From Xanthobacteraceae bacterium (GTDB lineage: Bacteria; Pseudomonadota; Alphaproteobacteria; Rhizobiales; Xanthobacteraceae): a stretch of DNA of 5,806 bases. The stretch covers positions 1-5,806 of the forward strand of contig JASHWN010000117.1 of NCBI GenBank assembly GCA_030044035.1, given 5' to 3'. Shown one piece after another: positions 1 through 4,736 of the stretch (position 1 is its first letter; the number at the start of each line of letters is the position of its first letter). Below the pieces are notes generated by a model. That model made no database searches. It had not been told where the DNA came from and was given only the letters and a program-made list of their open reading frames with translations. Both the position numbers and the translations under genes were made by a program.

Positions 1-1116
1 TCGGGCATCGCGCTGCACGGCGGGCCGCTGCCCGGATATGCGGCCTCGCACGGCTGCGTGCGGATGCCCTACGGCTTTGCGGAGGACTTGTTCGACAAAG
101 TCCCGAAGGGCACGCGCGTGATCATCGCGCCGGACGATACGGCCCCGGTCGCGTTTTCAGATGCGGCGCTGTTTAAGCCGAACGCGCAAGCGCTGGCGGC
201 GGCGTCGGTCCGCGCCAACGCGCTCGAGCGCGCGGCGGCGGAGGCCGCCAATAACGCGGATCAGGCCAAAGACGCGGCCGCGATGGCGGCTGACGAAGCG
301 GCGCCGCTGCTGGCGTCACTGCGCCAACTGCAAAGGCTCAAGACCCGCGCCGACGCCGAACTCGCGTTCGCCGAGAAAGTGCTCACCGCCGCCAAGACCG
401 GCCAAGCCAAGGCGCAAGCGGACGAGCGCAAACAGAAGATCGCCGCCAAGGTCGCGGCGCTGCAAACGCAACTCGATACCGCCAGGGCGAACCCGAAGCT
501 CGCCGCGGCCTTGGCGGCGCAGGACGCCGCCAAGGCAGCCGAGGCCAAGCGGGCCGACACCGCCAAGGCGGCGCACGAGGCGCAGCTCATGCTCGAGCCG
601 GTCTCGGTCTTCATCAGCCGCGCCACACAACGGCTCTATGTGCGGCGCGGTTTTGGGGCGGACTTCGACGTCCCGGTTACCATCCGCAATCCCGACCAGC
701 CGATCGGCACTCATGTGTTCACCGCGGTCGCGGGCAATGGCGCCGACCTGCGCTGGACCGTGGTGACGATCGACAGCGGCGACAACGCCAGGGACGCGCT
801 CGACCGCATCAGCATCCCGCAGGACGTGCTCGACCGCATCGCGCCGACCGCATTGCCGCGATCCTCGCTCATCATCTCGGACGAGCCGCTCAACCGCGAA
901 ACCAACTATCGCACCGAGTTCGTCGTGGTGCTGAACAACCAGCCGCAGGGCGGGCTGGCGATGCGCCAACATCCGGCTGACGTCGCTGCGCGCGGCAATT
1001 CCTGGGGCGAAGACGGCTCCGGTTTTGGCGGCTGGCGCGGTTGGAACTCCCCATACGGCGGCTATACGCGCCAGCGCGGCGAGTATTATTACCCGCAGCC
1101 ACAGGGCTGGTGGTGA
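1..1116 (+). CDS. L,D-transpeptidase (YkuD family) with long C-terminal extension, 5'-truncated by window edge
   Basis: The reading frame is open from base 1 to a TGA at 1114-1116, giving 371 visible residues with the N-terminus outside the window. Near the left edge it carries the catalytic signature of YkuD L,D-transpeptidases: a HGG at visible residues 6-8 and SHGCVRM at 16-22, with Cys19 as the nucleophile and His17 beside it. Such enzymes act in the periplasm, forming 3-3 crosslinks in peptidoglycan or attaching proteins to it. After the catalytic core comes an Ala/Lys/Glu/Asp-rich stretch (about 54-198) of probable coiled-coil character. A beta-rich segment follows (about 201-315), beginning VSVFISRATQRLYVRRGF, and then a Gly/Tyr/Trp-rich tail (about 332-371) ending QGWW. 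The family is secure; whether it crosslinks or anchors cannot be told. The gene is convergent with the cytochrome gene, 70 bp away. Confidence 0.9.
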   Translation, partial: SGIALHGGPLPGYAASHGCVRMPYGFAEDLFDKVPKGTRVIIAPDDTAPVAFSDAALFKPNAQALAAASVRANALERAAAEAANNADQAKDAAAMAADEAAPLLASLRQLQRLKTRADAELAFAEKVLTAAKTGQAKAQADERKQKIAAKVAALQTQLDTARANPKLAAALAAQDAAKAAEAKRADTAKAAHEAQLMLEPVSVFISRATQRLYVRRGFGADFDVPVTIRNPDQPIGTHVFTAVAGNGADLRWTVVTIDSGDNARDALDRISIPQDVLDRIAPTALPRSSLIISDEPLNRETNYRTEFVVVLNNQPQGGLAMRQHPADVAARGNSWGEDGSGFGGWRGWNSPYGGYTRQRGEYYYPQPQGWW

Positions 1117-1122
1117 AGACGA

Positions 1123-1150
1123 AAGCGCGTCGCAGAGCAGGCCCGCGCTT
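1123..1150. terminator. Possible hairpin between convergent genes (weak terminator candidate)
   Basis: A perfect 7-bp stem, AAGCGCG (1123-1129) with CGCGCTT (1144-1150), encloses a 14-nt loop. It starts 7 nt after the transpeptidase stop codon and lies in the 70-bp gap between two convergent genes, where a terminator would be expected. There is no T-run on the plus side, only CATGTAGTTATT, so intrinsic termination is uncertain. Confidence 0.3.
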
Positions 1151-1186
1151 CATGTAGTTATTCAGCAGTGACGCCATTAGCGACTT

Positions 1187-2215
1187 CTAGTGCGCAGCGT
1201 CCGCTTTATGAGAACCGTTGTCGGGCTCTCCTGGATTCGCAGTTCCAGATTGCGCAGCCAGTTCCTTCACCCTGGCCCGAATTGGACCGAACGGACCGAG
1301 CGTATGCTGCTCTACAGAAAAGCCGTCCGCGTAAGGACCGTATGGGGTGTCGATCGGCTTTTGCAGACGGATCGGAAAATCCTCGTCGAGATTCGGCTTG
1401 TTCGGCCGCTCATGGCTGACGATGTAGCCGGCGACGTCATAGGCTTGCTCGTCTGTCAGCACCGGGACATCAAACCGCGTGCCAAGCGGCATGTTGTGAA
1501 GGGCAAAGGCAGCAGCCGTCAGAAGCCGGCTCATTCCAGCCCCGTTATTGAAACTGTCCGGACCCCACAGCGGTGGAAACTGATAACCGAGCCCATTTTG
1601 CGCATGCCGTCCTAGTCCGTCGGCGCCGTGGCATGCTGCGCAAACTTGCGCATAGACTTCGGCACCGTGGCCGAGATCTGCAGCGCGCGTTGGCTCCTTG
1701 ATCCGCAAAATGCCACCACCGACGAGCTTGGCGCCGGCGGGAACGCCTTCGGAGAGCCAGCGCATATAGGCAGAGAAGGCTTTCATCTCGCGGCTATCGA
1801 GCGCCAGCGCGCGGCCGTTCATGCTGCGCTGCATGCAGCCGTTCACTCGGTCTTCGAGCGTGTCAACGGCGCCCTCCCGCCCCCGGTATTGCGGAAATTG
1901 GCCCCAAACCCCGGTCATCGGCATGGCATAGGGCTGCGTGCCGGCCTGCAGGTGACAGTTTCCGCAGGAAAGATTGTTGCCTGTCAAGCGCTTTGGTGCG
2001 TCCGACACCGCCGGACCAATCTCGTCCGCCGTATCGGTGAATAGCCGGTAGCCGTATTTGACAAGTTTGCCGAAGGGATCGTCGCCAACTGTACTGATGT
2101 TGGGAGGCGTCCATCGCGTCAGATCAATCACCACAGTCTCAGCACGCGACGGCTGACTGCCTGCTATCAGGAAGCCCACGCTGAGCGCAGCGAAAGCGGA
2201 CCAAATGTCCTTCAT
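1187..2215 (-). CDS. tsdA: Diheme c-type cytochrome, thiosulfate dehydrogenase / tetrathionate reductase TsdA
   Basis: A 342-residue protein is read from ATG at 2215 to TAG at 1187-1189. An N-terminal Sec signal peptide ends at SRA (cleavage about 25/26), placing the protein in the periplasm. Two heme c sites are visible: CGNCH at residues 84-88 and CAACH at 192-196. Between them, NGCMQRSMNG contains Cys127, the likely distal ligand of heme 1, matching the His/Cys active-site heme of TsdA. Near the end, HNMPLGT gives Met242 as a probable distal ligand of heme 2, preceded by Asn241. The C-terminal PYGPYADGFS...EQH...GPF block (from about 293) is characteristic of TsdA. The family interconverts two thiosulfates and tetrathionate with two electrons; direction is not determinable here. 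No TsdB partner is in the window. In-frame starts at 2224 (ATG) and 2233 (TTG) exist, but 2215 gives the more compact signal peptide and has a weak GGATGGG upstream. Confidence 0.87.
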   Translation of the reverse strand: MKDIWSAFAALSVGFLIAGSQPSRAETVVIDLTRWTPPNISTVGDDPFGKLVKYGYRLFTDTADEIGPAVSDAPKRLTGNNLSCGNCHLQAGTQPYAMPMTGVWGQFPQYRGREGAVDTLEDRVNGCMQRSMNGRALALDSREMKAFSAYMRWLSEGVPAGAKLVGGGILRIKEPTRAADLGHGAEVYAQVCAACHGADGLGRHAQNGLGYQFPPLWGPDSFNNGAGMSRLLTAAAFALHNMPLGTRFDVPVLTDEQAYDVAGYIVSHERPNKPNLDEDFPIRLQKPIDTPYGPYADGFSVEQHTLGPFGPIRARVKELAAQSGTANPGEPDNGSHKADAAH

Positions 2216-2520
2216 TACACCCATCCAGCGCAACCGTTATTGGCGGCATGTCGAGGAGCACTACGCTGCTAGGCAAACAAATGATTGTCTTTGAGGGGGT
2301 AAGTGTTGTGCATCACAGGCAATTTTGCAAGCGCGATGATGCACGCGCGTGATGCGCCACGCGAGACACCGAAAGAAAAGAGGCCCCGCTTGGGAGTCTC
2401 TTCGGCCGAACCGCTTCCGCCGCGGCCGCTGTCACGACCACCAGCTGTTCCAGCGCCACCCCTTAAAGAAGGAGCGGACGCGGTCAACCGGGCAAAGCTC
2501 TCCGCGAAGCTCACATTATG
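2216..2520. other. Intergenic region with no convincing gene
   Basis: This 305-bp stretch lies between two minus-strand genes and must hold the tsdA promoter and 5' leader. I see no promoter with good -35 and -10 boxes. Present are a minus-strand terminator-like hairpin (2371-2402), a perfect 10-bp palindrome CACGCGCGTG (2342-2351), and TGTG-CAT-CACA (2307-2317), a short inverted repeat about 92-102 bp upstream of the tsdA start. Open frames here lack ribosome binding sites and are of low complexity. None is called. Confidence 0.6.
2371..2402 (-). terminator. Rho-independent terminator candidate, minus strand
   Basis: Read on the minus strand, AAGAGACTCC (2402-2393) pairs with GGGGCCTCTT (2387-2378) around a 5-nt CAAGC loop. 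There is one A.C mismatch and one T.G wobble. TTCTTTC follows directly, so the stem runs into a T-rich tract. It lies about 120 bp downstream of the small secreted-protein gene (stop at 2521) and upstream of tsdA on the same strand. It would therefore insulate tsdA from that gene. Confidence 0.5.
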
Positions 2521-2742
2521 TCATTGGGCTTTGCTGGGCAGGTGGTGCGTAACCCGGTGGTGCTTCAGGCGATAGTCGTTGGCCCATGGATTGGGATTGC
2601 GAATGGGCCAGCCTGGCCGCGCATTGTAGGTGTAGTCGCCACCCATAGCGAATGCCGGGGACGCAACGCCCATTATGGCAATCGGGGCCGCAAGGCTTAT
2701 TGCGGCAATGAAGGCAATCGCACCAACTTTTGAGCTGATCAT
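2521..2742 (-). CDS. Small exported hypothetical protein (73 aa, signal peptide)
   Basis: This short frame has the hallmarks of a real gene. AGGAGA is placed 7 nt before the ATG at 2742, and the first 32 residues form a clear Sec signal peptide: basic Lys5, a hydrophobic core rich in Ala/Ile (about 7-25), and a SPAFA cleavage site after Ala32. The predicted mature chain is only about 41 residues. It is rich in Pro, Asn, Trp and Tyr (GWPIRNPNPWANDYR, about residues 44-58), with a basic His-containing end (His61, 62, 66, 67) and no Cys. I do not recognise the family and assign no function. The His pairs could bind a metal, but that is speculation. It is transcribed alone or ahead of tsdA, with a terminator-like hairpin between them, and is divergent from the flavoprotein gene. 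Confidence 0.72.
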   Translation of the reverse strand: MISSKVGAIAFIAAISLAAPIAIMGVASPAFAMGGDYTYNARPGWPIRNPNPWANDYRLKHHRVTHHLPSKAQ

Positions 2743-2749
2743 CGGTCTT

Positions 2750-2754
2750 CTCCT
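2750..2754 (-). promoter_or_regulatory. Ribosome binding site deciding the small-protein start
   Basis: On the minus strand AGGAG (2754-2750) stands 7 nt before ATG at 2742. This near-consensus site is the main reason to accept the 73-codon frame as a gene. Confidence 0.75.
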
Positions 2755-3004
2755 GATGACGTACGAGATTCGCCGCGGCCCCCGGGTGAGCTTCCGCCAG
2801 CGTGATCAGTCCAAAGGGCGAATTGCTACACACGGACGGGCAACGACAGCCGCTGCTGATCTGCACAACGTGATCGAAGGCATAAAGGTGTCCGTGCCTA
2901 AGTGTCGCAGTCGCTGACTTGTGCGCGCAGCGAGCAGGTCGGGTGAGGGGATTCGTGGATTGACGCCTTTTTCTGCCAAGAATTCGCGGATCGAAGCGTT
3001 TTTC

Positions 3005-3060
3005 GACAAGAAGCGGTTGCTGCGTGTGAAGACAAGAAGCGGTTGCTGCGTGTGAAGACA
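3005..3060. repeat. Perfect 26-bp direct tandem duplication (2 copies plus 4 bp)
   Basis: The 26-base unit beginning GACAAGAAGCGGTTGCTGCG occurs at 3005-3030 and again without change at 3031-3056, followed by GACA, the start of a third copy. A diverged relative, CTTTTTCTGCCAAGAATTCGCGG (about 2968-2990), precedes it and shares the TTTTTC..CAAGAA pattern with 2999-3012. The perfect identity suggests a recent slippage event. It ends about 130 bp before the flavoprotein start codon, so it may lie in or near that gene's promoter. Confidence 0.9.
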
Positions 3061-3102
3061 TGATTTGGCGTCGCGGCTTTGCCGAGCTTTTGCGCTGCTT
3101 GT

Positions 3103-3117
3103 GGCGTCGTTGACGCC
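3103..3117. promoter_or_regulatory. Short inverted repeat, candidate operator upstream of the flavoprotein gene
   Basis: GGCGTC-GTT-GACGCC is a perfect 6-bp inverted repeat with a 3-bp spacer, 73 bp before the ATG at 3191. It includes TTGACG (3110-3115), which resembles a -35 box, but no acceptable -10 box follows at 16-18 bp. Its role as a repressor site is inference; a chance repeat in GC-rich DNA is possible. Confidence 0.22.
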
Positions 3118-3178
3118 GCTCGCGCATCTTAATCACCCTGACTGCGTCTCGATCAGCGATCAAGAAGATCAAGAAGAA

Positions 3179-3183
3179 AAGGA
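3179..3183 (+). promoter_or_regulatory. Ribosome binding site deciding the flavoprotein start
   Basis: AAGGA, within a purine-rich tract (3170-3187), lies 7 nt before ATG at 3191. The FAD-binding strand then starts about eight residues into the protein, as is usual for this family. The frame stays open upstream to a TTG at 3065, but that start has no such site. Confidence 0.7.
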
Positions 3184-3190
3184 AAAACAC

Positions 3191-4609
3191 ATGCCTCAAT
3201 CGGAGCAAGTGGAAGTTCTCGTCCTCGGCAGCGGAACGGGCGGCAAGCTCGTCGCCTGGCACATGGCGCAATCGGGGCGAAAGACTGCCGTCGTCGAGCG
3301 GCACTGGATCGGCGGCTCTTGTCCCAACATCGCGTGCATGCCGAGCAAAAATGTGATTTCAGGCGCCAAGGTCGCGCAGCTCACGTGTCATGGCGGCGAC
3401 TATGGCACGGTGACTGGTCCCGTCAGTGTCGATATGACCACCGTGCGCCGGCGCAAGCGCGCGATGGTGGATCGCCAGGTTGCGAAGCACCTACAGGTCT
3501 ATCGGGCAACCGGTGCCGAGCTGATCATGGGCAGCGGGCGTTTTGTCGCGCCAAAAACACTCGAGGTGAAACTCAACGACGGCGGCACGCGTGTGCTCGC
3601 CGCCGATAAGGTCTTCCTCAACATTGGAACGCACGCGGCAATTCCCAATGTGCCCGGTCTGGAGGCGGCTAAACCCCTCACCCATATCGAGGCGCTGGAG
3701 CTCGATTATGTGCCGCAACACCTCATCGTGGTCGGCGGAGGTTATTCCGGCCTGGAATTGGCGCAGGCTTATCGTCGCTTCGGCAGCGATGTGACCGTCA
3801 TCGAGGCCGGCCCTCAGATTCTGGCTCGTGAGGATATCGACGTTGCACAAGAGGTGCGCCGCTTTCTCGGCGAGGAAGGCATTCGCGTTCTTGTCGGCGC
3901 GGAGTTGCTCCAGGTACGCGGGCGATCGGGGGACCAGGTTACGCTGACCGCACGGACCGCCGCGGGCGAGCAGCGCATCGACGGCAGCGACATTTTGGCT
4001 GCGGCCGGGCGCATTCCCAATACCGCCGGAATTGGACTTAAGGAGGCCGGTGTCGAACTGGATGGGCGCGGCTATATTCACGTCAACGGCAGGTTGGAGA
4101 CAAGTGCGCCGGACGTATGGGCCATCGGGGAATGCGCCGGCAGCCCGCAATTCACCCACATATCCGAAGACGACTTTCGAATCATTCGTGACAATCTGGC
4201 GGGAGGAAATCGCAGCACCCGCGATCGGCTGGTTCCCTATTGCATGTTCACTGATCCGCAGCTCGCTCGCGTCGGGTTCAGCGAAAGCGAAGCGGAGCGC
4301 CGAGGCGTGCTGGCGCGCGTTGCAAGGCTGCCGATGGATTCTGTCCTCGGCGCGCAGGCCACCGATCAGAGGCAAGGCTTTATGAAAGCTGTTGTCGCCG
4401 ACGGCGACGACCGCATCCTTGGCTTCACGATGATCGGCGCCGCCGCCGGTGAAGTCATGGCTGCGGTGCATACGGCGATGTTGGCGGGGCTTCCCTATGC
4501 GAAACTTGCCGATGCGGATTTTGCGCATCCAACGATGGCCGAGGGACTAAGCTCATTGTTTTCGGCCGTGCCACCGCGCGCGGTGCAGACCGAACCGAAG
4601 GCGGCATAA
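3191..4609 (+). CDS. FAD-dependent pyridine nucleotide-disulfide oxidoreductase (dihydrolipoyl dehydrogenase / mercuric reductase-like)
   Basis: A 472-residue cytoplasmic flavoprotein, close to the usual size of class I disulfide reductases. The FAD Rossmann motif GSGTGG is at residues 13-18. The redox-active disulfide is CPNIAC (Cys44, Cys49) within GGSCPNIACMPSKN. The NAD(P) Rossmann motif GGGYSG is at 182-187, with Glu205 ending the next strand, which favours NADH over NADPH. The second FAD motif reads AIGECAGSPQFTH (311-323), with Glu314 where most relatives have Asp. The dimerisation domain closes with HPTMAE (446-451), supplying the catalytic His-Glu pair across the dimer. There is no N-terminal heavy-metal domain and no C-terminal Cys pair, so it is not classical MerA. 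It is also not clearly lipoamide dehydrogenase, because no dehydrogenase-complex genes adjoin it. Its substrate is unknown. Hairpins follow the stop codon, suggesting a single-gene transcript. Confidence 0.88.
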   Translation: MPQSEQVEVLVLGSGTGGKLVAWHMAQSGRKTAVVERHWIGGSCPNIACMPSKNVISGAKVAQLTCHGGDYGTVTGPVSVDMTTVRRRKRAMVDRQVAKHLQVYRATGAELIMGSGRFVAPKTLEVKLNDGGTRVLAADKVFLNIGTHAAIPNVPGLEAAKPLTHIEALELDYVPQHLIVVGGGYSGLELAQAYRRFGSDVTVIEAGPQILAREDIDVAQEVRRFLGEEGIRVLVGAELLQVRGRSGDQVTLTARTAAGEQRIDGSDILAAAGRIPNTAGIGLKEAGVELDGRGYIHVNGRLETSAPDVWAIGECAGSPQFTHISEDDFRIIRDNLAGGNRSTRDRLVPYCMFTDPQLARVGFSESEAERRGVLARVARLPMDSVLGAQATDQRQGFMKAVVADGDDRILGFTMIGAAAGEVMAAVHTAMLAGLPYAKLADADFAHPTMAEGLSSLFSAVPPRAVQTEPKAA

Positions 4610-4615
4610 TAAGAG

Positions 4616-4637
4616 GCGCGGGCGAGAGCCCTTGCGC
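4616..4637 (+). terminator. GC-rich hairpin after the flavoprotein gene, terminator candidate
   Basis: GCGCGGGC (4616-4623) pairs with GCCC (4628-4631) and GCGC (4634-4637) around a GAGA tetraloop, with a TT bulge in the right arm. It begins 7 nt after the TAA. Only a short T-run (GTTTCGG) follows, so it may stabilise the 3' end rather than terminate by itself. Confidence 0.38.
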
Positions 4638-4655
4638 GCGTTTCGGCTCGGCGGC

Positions 4656-4683
4656 CCCGGATTTCGCTGGCGCTCAATCCGGG
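4656..4683. repeat. REP-like intergenic palindrome
   Basis: A perfect 8-bp inverted repeat, CCCGGATT (4656-4663) and AATCCGGG (4676-4683), flanks a 12-nt loop, TCGCTGGCGCTC. From memory, short palindromes of this CCCGGATT..CGCT..ATCCGGGCTAC form are dispersed in intergenic DNA of Bradyrhizobium-like genomes. Only one copy lies in this window, so the repeat status is not shown here. It could also act in transcript 3'-end formation for the gene before it. Confidence 0.55.
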
Positions 4684-4695
4684 CTACATTATATT
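4667..4695 (+). promoter_or_regulatory. Weak sigma-70-like promoter candidate before the amidohydrolase gene
   Basis: TATATT (4690-4695) matches five of six -10 positions and stands in a short AT-rich patch within GC-rich DNA. CTGGCG (4667-4672), 17 bp upstream, matches only three of six -35 positions and falls inside the palindrome. Transcription would start about 35 bp before the GTG at 4737. The spacing is good but the -35 box is poor. Confidence 0.25.
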
Positions 4696-4722
4696 CGAGT
4701 CAACGATTTCCCCTCCCCCAAT

Positions 4723-4729
4723 AAGGAGG
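4723..4729 (+). promoter_or_regulatory. Consensus ribosome binding site for the GTG-started amidohydrolase
   Basis: AAGGAGG (4723-4729) is a full Shine-Dalgarno sequence 7 nt before GTG at 4737. It fixes this non-ATG start; the next in-frame ATG would cut off the metal-binding motif. Confidence 0.85.
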
Positions 4730-4736
4730 AAGCGCC

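Larger units (their letters stand above)
2743..3190. other. Divergent upstream region of the small exported protein and the flavoprotein gene
   Basis: These 448 bp separate two divergently transcribed genes and should hold both promoters. Apart from the two ribosome binding sites at its ends, I can support a perfect 26-bp tandem duplication (3005-3056) and a short inverted repeat (3103-3117). Open frames across it start at TTG and lack Shine-Dalgarno sequences. I see no clear sigma-70 or sigma-54 promoter. Confidence 0.6.

Noticed and set aside
2269..2514. Open frame of 81 codons on the minus strand directly after the small exported protein gene
   Set aside because: It starts at GTG without a ribosome binding site, is of low complexity (Gly/Ser/Arg-rich), has weak third-position GC bias, and is crossed by a terminator-like hairpin.
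2303..2575. Open frame of 90 codons on the plus strand
   Set aside because: No ribosome binding site, Pro/Arg-rich composition typical of a GC-rich shadow frame, and it overlaps the end of the better-supported small gene.
2768..2823. Inverted repeat ATTCGCC...GGCGAAT in the leader of the small exported protein gene
   Set aside because: Seven-bp arms 42 nt apart are expected by chance; no supporting inner pairing was evident.
2806..3009. Minus-strand frame of 67 codons in the divergent upstream region
   Set aside because: TTG start, no Shine-Dalgarno sequence, no recognisable domain; it runs over the probable promoter region.
3065..3082. TTGGCGTCGCGGCTTTGC as a sigma-54 -24/-12 promoter
   Set aside because: GG and GC are 12 bp apart rather than the required 10, and the TGGCAC core is not matched.
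3150..3164. TCGAT-CAGCG-ATCAA as an FNR/FixK box
   Set aside because: The spacer is 5 bp instead of 4 and one half-site deviates. The right half is part of a GATCAAGAA repetition in the purine-rich leader.
3065..3190. In-frame 42-codon extension of the flavoprotein from a TTG, with a hydrophobic stretch that could look like a signal peptide
   Set aside because: The ATG at 3191 has a good ribosome binding site and fits the family N-terminus. A signal peptide would be unexpected for this cytoplasmic NAD(P)H enzyme.
3491..4528. Long minus-strand frame opposite the flavoprotein gene
   Set aside because: Antisense shadow of a high-GC gene; the plus-strand product has all the motifs of a known family.
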